DNA of 23,435 bases from Bordetella parapertussis. GTDB taxonomy: Bacteria; Pseudomonadota; Gammaproteobacteria; Burkholderiales; Burkholderiaceae_C. A program made the translations under genes and the position numbers. Each line of letters begins with the position of its first letter. The stretch's first letter is position 1. This document shows, in pieces, positions 8,015-15,531 of the stretch. A model generated the notes under the pieces. That model was not told where the DNA came from, made no database searches, and saw only the letters and a list, made by a program, of their open reading frames with translations. Where the stretch lies: assembly GCA_945888535.1 (NCBI GenBank), contig CAMDAN010000030.1, forward strand, positions 1 through 23,435. The letters run 5' to 3'.

Positions 8015-9534
8015 AAATTCGCGCCCAAATCGGCATGGTGCTTAACCTGGATAAATGCATCGGGTGCCACACGTGTTCAGTCACTTGTAAAAACGTATGG
8101 ACCAGTCGGCCCGGCATGGAGTACGCGTGGTTTAACAACGTAGAGACCAAGCCTGGAATCGGTTACCCCAAAGAATGGGAAAACCAAGACAAGTGGAATG
8201 GGGGCTGGCAGCGCTTGCCCAATGGAAAGATTGAGCCGCGCCAGGGTGCGAAGTGGAAGCTCTTGATGCGCATTTTTTCTAATCCCAATTTGCCTGAGAT
8301 TGACGACTACTACGAGCCCTTTACGTTTGACTACGCGCATCTGCAATCGGCACCCGAGATGAAAGCCGCTCCCACGGCCCGGCCTCGCAGCTTGATTACG
8401 GGAAAACGGATGGAGAAAATTGTCTGGGGACCCAACTGGGAAGAAATTTTGGGCGGCGAGTTTTCGAAGCGTAGCAAAGATAAAAACTTCGACGATATCC
8501 AAAAAGATATCTACGGGCAGTTTGAAAACACATTCATGATGTACTTGCCGCGTTTGTGCGAGCATTGTCTCAACCCGGCGTGTGTAGCAAGTTGCCCATC
8601 AGGCTCCATCTACAAGCGCGAAGAAGACGGCATTGTTCTCATTGACCAAGACAAATGCCGTGGTTGGCGCATGTGTGTCAGTGGCTGCCCTTACAAAAAG
8701 ATTTACTACAACTGGAAATCAGGTAAAGCAGAAAAGTGTATTTTTTGCTATCCCCGCATTGAAGCAGGCCAACCCACCGTATGTTCAGAAACCTGCGTTG
8801 GACGCATTCGCTATCTGGGTGTTTTGTTGTATGACGCAGATCGGATTCAAGAAGCTGCAAGCGTGGTGCACGACCGTGATTTATACCAAGCGCAACTGGA
8901 TATCTTTTTAGATCCCAATGACCCGGCTGTTATCGCCCAAGCGCAAATCGATGGCATTCCTGACAAGTGGATGGAAGCGGCTCGTAAAAGTCCGGTCTAC
9001 AAAATGGCCGTGGACTGGAAAGTGGCGCTCCCACTGCACCCCGAATACCGCACCCTTCCCATGGTCTGGTACGTGCCGCCGCTGTCACCTATCAGCGCGG
9101 CTGCGCAGTCAGGCGATATCGGTATCAATGGTGAAATTCCAGACGTCAAGCAGTTGCGCATCCCCGTTAAATATTTGGCCAACCTGCTAACTGCTGGCGA
9201 CACCATGCCGGTAGAGCGTGCACTGGAGCGAATGTTGGCTATGCGTGCGTACCAGCGTGAAAAACACGTCGATGGGCGTATCAATACCGCAGCACTCGAC
9301 CAAGTCCATATGACCCAAGCAGAGGTTGAAGAGATGTACCACGTGATGGCGATTGCCAATTACGAAGACCGGTTCGTTATTCCTAGCAGTCACCGTGAAT
9401 ATGCAGAGAATACGTTTGACATGCGCGGAGGCTGCGGCTTCTCGTTTGGCAACGGTTGCTCTGATGGAACCAGTGAAATCAGCTTGTTTGGAACAACGAA
9501 GAAGCGCACCATTCCCATCAAGGCGGAGGTATAA
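8011..9534 (+). CDS. narH: Respiratory nitrate reductase iron-sulfur (beta) subunit NarH
   Basis: A 507-residue electron-transfer subunit. The first ferredoxin-like group is Cys16, 19, 22 and 26. The second is Cys183, 186, 191 and 195, the third Cys216, 222 and 226, and the fourth Cys243, 246, 258 and 262. In the third group a tryptophan (Trp219) replaces a cysteine (CRGWRMC), the known sign that one cluster is [3Fe-4S]. Together this gives three [4Fe-4S] and one [3Fe-4S] cluster passing electrons from NarI heme to NarG. Positions match E. coli NarH to within one residue. The start overlaps the narG stop by ATGA. Near its end, GGAGG serves as the ribosome site of narJ. Confidence 0.98.
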   Translation: MKIRAQIGMVLNLDKCIGCHTCSVTCKNVWTSRPGMEYAWFNNVETKPGIGYPKEWENQDKWNGGWQRLPNGKIEPRQGAKWKLLMRIFSNPNLPEIDDYYEPFTFDYAHLQSAPEMKAAPTARPRSLITGKRMEKIVWGPNWEEILGGEFSKRSKDKNFDDIQKDIYGQFENTFMMYLPRLCEHCLNPACVASCPSGSIYKREEDGIVLIDQDKCRGWRMCVSGCPYKKIYYNWKSGKAEKCIFCYPRIEAGQPTVCSETCVGRIRYLGVLLYDADRIQEAASVVHDRDLYQAQLDIFLDPNDPAVIAQAQIDGIPDKWMEAARKSPVYKMAVDWKVALPLHPEYRTLPMVWYVPPLSPISAAAQSGDIGINGEIPDVKQLRIPVKYLANLLTAGDTMPVERALERMLAMRAYQREKHVDGRINTAALDQVHMTQAEVEEMYHVMAIANYEDRFVIPSSHREYAENTFDMRGGCGFSFGNGCSDGTSEISLFGTTKKRTIPIKAEV

Positions 9535-9537
9535 GCC

Positions 9538-10230
9538 ATGGCATTTTCCAAACCACCGGCTGCATCCCTGAGTCTCAAGGTGTTGGCCCATTTACTGTCC
9601 TACCCCGACGCCACGCTGCGAGCCCACTTAAGCGAGATGCGAACGGCGCTGTACGAAGAGTGCGCAATGACACCCGACCGTTTGAAAGAGTTAGACGTTT
9701 TAATCGCGACCTTGGGCGGTTCGGATGTCTTGGACATTGAAGCCCAGTATGTGGAACTCTTTGATCGAGGACGCGCGACGTCACTCCATTTGTTTGAACA
9801 CGTGCATGGTGATTCTCGGGACCGCGGACCCGCCATGATTGACTTGGCCCAGACCTATGAAAAGGCGGGTTTGTTTCTCACTCCCGATGAAATGCCCGAC
9901 TATCTGCCGGTTGTTTTGCAATTTGTATCGACCCAACCTCCCTTGGAAGCGCGTGCATTTTTAGCTGAAATGGCGCATATCTTTAATGCGATATTTAACG
10001 CACTCCAGCAGCGTAGTACCCCCTACGCCAGCGTATTAGGCGCTTTGATAGAGCTTGCAGGTGAAAAAGCCCACGCAGTGAAAGTCGCGCCGGATGAGCC
10101 CTTGGATGCCGCTTGGGAAGAGCCCGTCGTTTTTGATGGTTGTTCTGTGAAAGGTCAAACCAAACCAGAACAAGCCCAACCCATGCACTTTGTTAAAAAA
10201 GTCCCAACTGCGAATGGAGCTTCGGTATGA
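9538..10230 (+). CDS. narJ: Nitrate reductase assembly chaperone NarJ
   Basis: A 230-residue cytoplasmic chaperone of the NarJ/TorD family, usual length about 236. The family core is clear: YVELFDRGRATSLHLFEHV followed by HGDSRDRGPAMIDL at about residues 65-100, and the PDYLPVVLQFVS segment further on. Known members bind the NarG N terminus, permit molybdenum cofactor insertion and time attachment to NarI. The start 3 bp after narH is supported by GGAGG at 9525-9529, 8 nt upstream. Its stop overlaps narI by 4 bp (ATGA). The last 40 or so residues are low in conserved features. Confidence 0.96.
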   Translation: MAFSKPPAASLSLKVLAHLLSYPDATLRAHLSEMRTALYEECAMTPDRLKELDVLIATLGGSDVLDIEAQYVELFDRGRATSLHLFEHVHGDSRDRGPAMIDLAQTYEKAGLFLTPDEMPDYLPVVLQFVSTQPPLEARAFLAEMAHIFNAIFNALQQRSTPYASVLGALIELAGEKAHAVKVAPDEPLDAAWEEPVVFDGCSVKGQTKPEQAQPMHFVKKVPTANGASV

Positions 10231-10961
10231 ACGCACTCAACTACTTTCTTTTTGGCGTATATCCTTACATCGCCTTCACCGTTTTTTTGGTCGGCAGCTT
10301 GATTCGCTTTGACCGTGACCAATACACGTGGAAAAGCGACTCATCGCAACTCCTTAAGGCTGGGCAACTTCGCATCGGTAGCAATTTGTTTCATGTCGGC
10401 GTTTTGTTTTTATTTTTCGGTCACCTGTTTGGCATGTTGACGCCCCATTTTTTGTATGAACATTTTCTTGATGCTGGATCCAAACAGATGATGGCGATGG
10501 TCAGCGGCGGCATTGCGGGCGTTTTAGGATTTATCGGAGTGAGCGTTCTGTTGCACCGACGCTTGTTTGAGCCGCGCATTCGTATCAACTCGAAAACCAG
10601 TGACATTGTTCTTTTGGTGCTGCTTTGGTTGCAGTTGGCTTTGGGGTTGGCGACGATTCCCTTGTCGGCGCAACATTTAGACGGCAGCATGATGATGAAG
10701 CTCGCTGGCTGGGCGCAAACCATCGTCACTTTTCAAAGCGGCGCACCAGAGATGCTGGCCCAGGCAGGCGTCATTTTTAAGTTGCATATGTTCTTGGGGA
10801 TGACGGTATTTTTTATCTTTCCCTTTACGCGATTGGTTCATGTGTGGAGCGGTTTTGGAACAGTGGCTTACTTGGTGCGGCCGTACCAAGTGGTTCGTGC
10901 GCGCCGTTTAAACGTCCCCACAGGTCATAACGCTCCCCGCCATCCTGGCGCGGGTGTTTAA
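10227..10961 (+). CDS. narI: Respiratory nitrate reductase cytochrome b (gamma) subunit NarI
   Basis: A 244-residue membrane protein with five predicted helices that anchors NarGH and oxidises quinol. The four heme ligands fall exactly at the classical positions: His56 (LFHVG) and His66 (FFGHLFGML) in one helix, His187 (FKLHMFLGM) and His205 (RLVHVWS) near the C terminus. The family stretch TIPLSAQHLDGSMMMKLAGW is also present. It is about 20 residues longer than E. coli NarI because of a polar C-terminal tail. The start overlaps the narJ stop by ATGA, and the ribosome site of the next gene (AAGGA) overlaps its own stop codon. Confidence 0.97.
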   Translation: MNALNYFLFGVYPYIAFTVFLVGSLIRFDRDQYTWKSDSSQLLKAGQLRIGSNLFHVGVLFLFFGHLFGMLTPHFLYEHFLDAGSKQMMAMVSGGIAGVLGFIGVSVLLHRRLFEPRIRINSKTSDIVLLVLLWLQLALGLATIPLSAQHLDGSMMMKLAGWAQTIVTFQSGAPEMLAQAGVIFKLHMFLGMTVFFIFPFTRLVHVWSGFGTVAYLVRPYQVVRARRLNVPTGHNAPRHPGAGV

Positions 10962-10971
10962 GGACAACACC

Positions 10972-11763
10972 ATGTTAGAAATACAAATACTAGAACCCAA
11001 GGTCGCGCGTGTGAATGGCATCGCACTGCATACCGCCGAGGCGCTGCTTTCTGAAGATGTTTTACGCCAACGCGCATGCTCCGAGTTGCTACGTCAAGCG
11101 GCAGTTGCACAGGGTTTTTTAGCGAACGATGATGAAGCGAGCAGCGATGGAGTTCTGACTGAGGCTGCATCCCAAGCGATTGAGGCGCTACTGGATGCCA
11201 ACTTGGCGATTCCTGAGCCATTGCATGCGGCTTGCCAGCGGCACTACAACGCACACCTTGCAAGCTACAGCACGGGTGAGCGCGTGCTGGTTCGCCATAT
11301 TTTGTTTGCGGTGACTCCTGGTGTCGATCTCGTTGCACTGCGCAATCGCGCTGAAACGACTTTGTTGGACGTACGGTGCCATGATGGCAAGTCTTCACAA
11401 GACACGTTTTCAAAAGCGGCCAGCGCCCTTTCCAATTGCCCCAGCGGCGCCGACGGTGGTGAGCTCGGTTGGCTCACCTCTTCTGATTGCGCTCCTGAGT
11501 TTGCCAAAGAAATATTTGGCCAAACGGAAGTGGGCGTATTACCGCGCCTGGTACACAGTCGGTTTGGTTTGCATGTGGTCGAAGTCTTACAGCGAGAGGC
11601 TGGGGCCGTGCAAAGTTTTGAGGCAGTGCAAGGTGCAGTTGCCATGGCATTGCGTCAAAAGACCTTTATCGCCGCTTTGCGCCAATACCTATCGGTGTTA
11701 GCGTCGCAGGCAAAGGTGGTGGGCGTTGACTTAGAGCCCGCTCAGTCACTCTTGGTTCAGTAG
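10972..11763 (+). CDS. PpiC-type (parvulin, NifM-like) peptidyl-prolyl cis-trans isomerase
   Basis: A 263-residue protein when started at the ATG at 10972, which has AAGGA (10960-10964) 7 nt upstream; a GTG at 10954 would add six residues but lacks such a site. The rotamase domain covers about residues 93-205: RVLVRHILFAV, DGGELGWLTSS, PEFAKEIFG and SRFGLHVVEVL are parvulin hallmarks. The N-terminal part is helical and NifM/SurA-like. No signal peptide or membrane helix is visible, so it should act in the cytoplasm, where NarG and NarH fold. A PpiC gene directly after narI is known in Pseudomonas nar operons. A helper role in nitrate reductase maturation is inference. Confidence 0.88.
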   Translation: MLEIQILEPKVARVNGIALHTAEALLSEDVLRQRACSELLRQAAVAQGFLANDDEASSDGVLTEAASQAIEALLDANLAIPEPLHAACQRHYNAHLASYSTGERVLVRHILFAVTPGVDLVALRNRAETTLLDVRCHDGKSSQDTFSKAASALSNCPSGADGGELGWLTSSDCAPEFAKEIFGQTEVGVLPRLVHSRFGLHVVEVLQREAGAVQSFEAVQGAVAMALRQKTFIAALRQYLSVLASQAKVVGVDLEPAQSLLVQ

Positions 11764-11774
11764 CAAGGAACGGA

Positions 11775-12491
11775 GTGCCTGATCCGCTGCTGGAGCGCTT
11801 GCGCCGTTTTCATGATGACACTTTTCCGGGGGTACAGGCGCAGTTCGAAAACTTGGTGCAGGAAGGCCAGCACCCCAGCATTTTGTTTATCGGTTGCTCC
11901 GATTCCCGCTTGGTGCCTTATTTATTAACCGGCGCTGGTCCGGGCGAGTTATTCATGGTGCGCAATGTGGGTGCATTTGTTCCGCCTTATGACGGTTCAG
12001 CGGGCTTTCATGGGACCTCCGCCGCCATTGAGTTTGCAGTTTTAAACCTAAAAGTCTCGCGCATCGTGGTCTGCGGTCATAGCCATTGCGGTGGAATTCG
12101 TGCCCTGTACGAAGAGCAAGCGCCCCAAGCCAAAAACCTCAAAGCCTGGTTGGACTTAGGGCGAGAAGCGGCTTTGCCGGTCCAGGTCACTCCCGAGGCA
12201 TTGCGCCGTTCAGAGCAACGTGCGGTTGTCTTGCAGTTGGAGCGCCTGATGGGTTATCCCATGGTGCGCGAGCAAGTAGAGGCCAAAGCCATGACGCTGC
12301 ATGGCTGGCACTATGTGATTGAAGATGGAGAGGTTCATGTCTTTGATGTCAAAAGCGGCCAATTTGTCCCGGCCTCGCTTGCATCGCACAGTGGTGACGG
12401 CCCGTATGCAGAGCACTTGTCCGAGCCTGTATTTAATGAAATTGACGACGCGTACGCCCCCTTAAATAACTCCACACAGGTCACACTATGA
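11775..12491 (+). CDS. Beta-class carbonic anhydrase
   Basis: A 238-residue enzyme that hydrates CO2 to bicarbonate. The zinc ligands of the beta class are present: Cys41 with the Asp43-Arg45 dyad (GCSDSR), His101 and Cys104 (GHSHCGG). The substrate-side motifs VRNVGAFV and the SAAIEFAVLNLKVSRIVVCG strand-helix are also there. It starts at GTG 11775 with AAGGA at 11765-11769; no in-frame ATG fits as well. It lies 11 bp after the prolyl isomerase and its stop overlaps the next gene by 4 bp (ATGA), so it seems part of the nar transcript. Why a carbonic anhydrase should accompany nitrate respiration is not evident from sequence; bicarbonate supply or pH balance are possibilities. Confidence 0.93.
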   Translation: MPDPLLERLRRFHDDTFPGVQAQFENLVQEGQHPSILFIGCSDSRLVPYLLTGAGPGELFMVRNVGAFVPPYDGSAGFHGTSAAIEFAVLNLKVSRIVVCGHSHCGGIRALYEEQAPQAKNLKAWLDLGREAALPVQVTPEALRRSEQRAVVLQLERLMGYPMVREQVEAKAMTLHGWHYVIEDGEVHVFDVKSGQFVPASLASHSGDGPYAEHLSEPVFNEIDDAYAPLNNSTQVTL

Positions 12492-12892
12492 ATATCACCA
12501 CGATGGATGATTTGCTCACAGCCGCACGAGTCCAAACCCGCGCCCAGCGTTTACTTTTCGTCTTTGCAAAAGCCGAGCTGCCACCCGAGAGTTCGCCATC
12601 GCAACAGGCCCAGTTTTTGGCCGGACAGGGCGGGGCATTGGTCCCGGTCGTGTGTGTTGATAAAACGCCTGACGAACTCACCGGTATGGCGCAGTTGCTC
12701 CAAGAGTCGCAGGCTTTGGGCGTGGCGTGGACCGTGGTGTTTGTAACGACCATGTCCGGGCAGCCCGGCCAAGCCCCGAGCAGCACAGAGGCAGAACCGG
12801 TTCTCGAACGCCTAGTGGCTCAGATCAAGGCGGGACAACTGGAGGGCTTAGTCCCCTTTGACCGCGAGGGCAACACGATCAACCTTCATTAA
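12488..12892 (+). CDS. Small conserved-looking protein of unknown function, coupled to carbonic anhydrase
   Basis: A 134-residue soluble protein with no signal peptide, membrane helix, cysteine pair motif or recognised domain. It has an alternating strand/helix look: RAQRLLFVFAKAELP, QGGALVPVVCVDKTPDEL, VAWTVVFVTTMSG and a helix near ERLVAQIKAGQLEGLVPFD. This suggests a small alpha/beta fold. From memory, similar proteins in Comamonadaceae carry the label ribonucleotide reductase subunit alpha, but I see nothing that supports that name. Its ATG overlaps the carbonic anhydrase stop (ATGA), so co-translation is likely. It is the last gene of the rightward run and ends 18 bp from the convergent gspF. 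Confidence 0.82.
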   Translation: MNITTMDDLLTAARVQTRAQRLLFVFAKAELPPESSPSQQAQFLAGQGGALVPVVCVDKTPDELTGMAQLLQESQALGVAWTVVFVTTMSGQPGQAPSSTEAEPVLERLVAQIKAGQLEGLVPFDREGNTINLH

Positions 12893-12910
12893 ACCCATGC
12901 CAATCAGCGC

Positions 12911-14131
12911 TCACCGGACCAACTGGTTCATTTCAATAATGGGCAACAGCACGGCCAGCACGATGAGCATCACGACCGCGCCCATGACCACAATCAACAA
13001 GGGCTCCAGCAGGGTGGCAAGTTGCATGGCTTTGCGCTGGACTTCGGTGCTGAGTTGATGGGCGGCGCGTTGCAGCATCATCGGCAGTTGGCCGGTTTGT
13101 TCGCCCAAGCGGGCAAACATCGATAGCAGCCCAGGAAACCGTTTCTTTTGGGCCAGGGCCGAGGCCAAGGGTGCGCCTTCGCGCACAGCAACCAGCGCCT
13201 CTTGTGCATCTTGGCGCAGTGCGTGGTTACTCAATGTGTCAGCGGCAGCTTGCAGGGCTTTGAGGATGGGAACGCCGGCTGCGGCAAGCATTGCCAAGGT
13301 ACTGGCAAAGCGGGCGGCGTTGAAGCTGCGCGAGAGTTTGCCAATGATAGGCAGCGTAAGCCAAGCAGCGTCAAAGCGGTAGCGAAGCGCAGGCGTCTTC
13401 AAGGCTTGGCGTGCGGCAAAGACGCCCACCGCGCCGATGATCAAAGCCAATCCGCCGTACTGGCGCACCATGTCGCTCAACGCGAGCATGACGACCGTTA
13501 AAAAGGGCAAGGCCTTTTTGCTGCCCGCAAAAACGCTGGCAACTTGCGGCACCACATAGGCCATGAGAAACAAGACGATGCCCAAAGCCACCGCGCTGAC
13601 GATAGCGGGGTAGAGCGCGGCACCTAATAATTTGGCGTGAAGGTTTTGCTGGTCTTCCAAGTCTTGGGCGAGATGCTCTAAGACCACCGCCAGTTGTCCA
13701 CTTTGTTCGCCTGCGCCGATGACGGCAATATAAATCGTTGAAAACTCTCGCGGGTGCTCCGCCAACGCTTTGGCAAAGGTGCTGCCGCTGTTGACCTCTG
13801 CCCGCAACCGTGCGACCAAATTGCGCTCTGTCTCCCGGTCAGCCTCGGTACTGAGCGCGGCCAAGGCCCGCTCGAGCGGCAGACCGGACGAGACCAAGCC
13901 TGCGAGTTGCCGCGTCCAAACGCTTAAGGCGTTGGCGCTGAAAACGCGGCGTTTGAAAAAACTCACACCTTGGTTTTCGCTAGTGCTTGTGTTCGCTAAA
14001 GCGTCTACTTTCAACGGCACCAAAGCCTGCGCCCGCAACAGGCTTCGTGCGGCTTTGGCGGAATCGGCTTCGATGGTTCCCTTGCGGGTATGTCCGTCAG
14101 CGCTTAGTGCTTCAAAAGCGAATGCGGGCAT
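12911..14131 (-). CDS. gspF: Type II secretion inner-membrane platform protein GspF
   Basis: A 406-residue protein, the usual length for GspF. The N terminus MPAFAFEALSADGHTRKGTI is typical. Two T2SSF repeats lie at about 69-191 and 270-392, each with the conserved glycine-rich turn (SGLPLERAL and AGVPILKAL) and GEQSGQL/GEQTGQL. Three membrane helices are visible, at about 172-195, 226-242 and near the C terminus (LLIVVMGAVVMLIVLAVLLP). It forms the platform on which the GspE ATPase drives pseudopilus assembly. The gene is the last of the leftward operon, 10 bp after gspE, and runs into convergent nar-operon DNA. Confidence 0.95.
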   Translation of the reverse strand: MPAFAFEALSADGHTRKGTIEADSAKAARSLLRAQALVPLKVDALANTSTSENQGVSFFKRRVFSANALSVWTRQLAGLVSSGLPLERALAALSTEADRETERNLVARLRAEVNSGSTFAKALAEHPREFSTIYIAVIGAGEQSGQLAVVLEHLAQDLEDQQNLHAKLLGAALYPAIVSAVALGIVLFLMAYVVPQVASVFAGSKKALPFLTVVMLALSDMVRQYGGLALIIGAVGVFAARQALKTPALRYRFDAAWLTLPIIGKLSRSFNAARFASTLAMLAAAGVPILKALQAAADTLSNHALRQDAQEALVAVREGAPLASALAQKKRFPGLLSMFARLGEQTGQLPMMLQRAAHQLSTEVQRKAMQLATLLEPLLIVVMGAVVMLIVLAVLLPIIEMNQLVR

Positions 14132-14141
14132 GGCGGTCTTT

Positions 14142-15530
14142 TTAGTCGCGCGTCACGCGGACTAACTCTTCGCGGGTGGTGATGCCAAGGGTGACGAGGC
14201 GTTCGCCGTCCTCGCGCATGAGCACCATGCCTTTGGCCAAAGCGGCTGCGCGAACGTCTGCCTCGGCCGCCCGGTTGTGAATGAGCGCGCGTAGCGTGTC
14301 ATCGGTTTCTAAAAGTTCAAACACGCCAGTTCGCCCCGCGTAGCCAGTGTGAGCGCAGGCATCACATCCTGAGCCCGCACACGCAGTACAAACTTTGCGA
14401 ACCAAGCGTTGGGCTAGTACGCCTAAAAGCGATGAGCTCAGTAAAAAAGGTTCGATGCCCATGTCGGTGAGCCGGGTGACGGCGCTGGCGGCGTCATTGG
14501 TGTGCAAGGTGGCGAGCACCAAGTGGCCCGTAAGCGACGCTTGAATCGCAATCTGAGCAGTTTCAATATCGCGAATTTCACCCACCATGATGATGTCGGG
14601 GTCTTGGCGCAAGATAGCCCGCAATGCTTTGGCAAAGGTGAGATCAATTTTGGTGTTGACCTGGGTTTGCCCAATGCCTGCGAGTTCGTATTCAATCGGG
14701 TCTTCCACCGTCATGATGTTGCGCCCGCGGGTGTCCAGGCGTTGCAGGCCGGCATACAAAGTGGTGGTTTTTCCTGAACCGGTCGGACCGGTTACCAAAA
14801 TAATGCCGTGCGGTTGCTGGAGCAAATGGCCTAATCGCGCGAGCACATCGCCTTGCATGCCAACAGACTCCAAGCTGAGTTGCCCCTCGCTTTTGTCTAG
14901 CAAACGCAAGACGGCGCGCTCACCGTGGGCACTGGGGATGGTGCTGACGCGGACATCGACTGCGCGGGTTCCGATGCGCAGCGAAATTCGGCCGTCTTGG
15001 GGCATTCGCCGCTCGGCGATATCCAGCTCGGCCATGATTTTTAAGCGCGAGATGAGGGCGGCGTGTAAAGCCCGGTTGGGCTGAACGACCTCGCGTAAAT
15101 TTCCATCTACCCGAAAGCGTACGACTGAGTGGCGTTCATACGGTTCGATATGAATGTCACTGGCGCCATCTCGCGCTGCTTGGGTGAGTAAGGCGTTGAG
15201 CATGCGGATGATGGGCGCGTCATCCGACGTTTCAAGAAGGTCTTCGATCGCGGGCAGGTCTTGCATCATGCGTTGCAAGTCGGCCTCACCTTCGACTTCG
15301 CTGACCACAGCGGCAGCGCTCGATTCGCCTTGCGCATAAGCCGCGCTGATACGTTGGCTCAAGTCCGATAGGTTGTGGGTTTGTACATCACTTACCCCGT
15401 ATTTGCGCATCACTTCGCTGATGCCACTGGGTGGCGATGCGCTGTGAAGATGCAGCGTCATGCCTTGCGCATCTTCTTCCAACAAAACCTGTTGGGTGCG
15501 TGCAAAGGCGTAGGGCAGCGGGTAGCGCAT
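14142..15530 (-). CDS. gspE: Type II secretion ATPase GspE
   Basis: A 462-residue secretion ATPase. Walker A is GPTGSGKT at 248-255 (Lys254), the Asp box is around 273-280 (MTVEDPIE), the Walker B region [12 protein letters not shown] has Glu318, and the His box [14 protein letters not shown] is at 334-347. A zinc tetracysteine element follows at Cys381, 384, 389 and 392. It is some 30-40 residues shorter than XcpR-like forms; the saving is in the N-terminal region that docks onto GspL. It powers pseudopilin assembly from the cytoplasm. It begins 1 bp after the gspD stop and is followed by gspF. Confidence 0.96.
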   Translation of the reverse strand: MRYPLPYAFARTQQVLLEEDAQGMTLHLHSASPPSGISEVMRKYGVSDVQTHNLSDLSQRISAAYAQGESSAAAVVSEVEGEADLQRMMQDLPAIEDLLETSDDAPIIRMLNALLTQAARDGASDIHIEPYERHSVVRFRVDGNLREVVQPNRALHAALISRLKIMAELDIAERRMPQDGRISLRIGTRAVDVRVSTIPSAHGERAVLRLLDKSEGQLSLESVGMQGDVLARLGHLLQQPHGIILVTGPTGSGKTTTLYAGLQRLDTRGRNIMTVEDPIEYELAGIGQTQVNTKIDLTFAKALRAILRQDPDIIMVGEIRDIETAQIAIQASLTGHLVLATLHTNDAASAVTRLTDMGIEPFLLSSSLLGVLAQRLVRKVCTACAGSGCDACAHTGYAGRTGVFELLETDDTLRALIHNRAAEADVRAAALAKGMVLMREDGERLVTLGITTREELVRVTRD

Positions 15531-15531
15531 C

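Noticed and set aside
12893..12910. Small RNA or terminator between the convergent operons
   Set aside because: Only 18 bp and no inverted repeat of useful length was found in or beside it.
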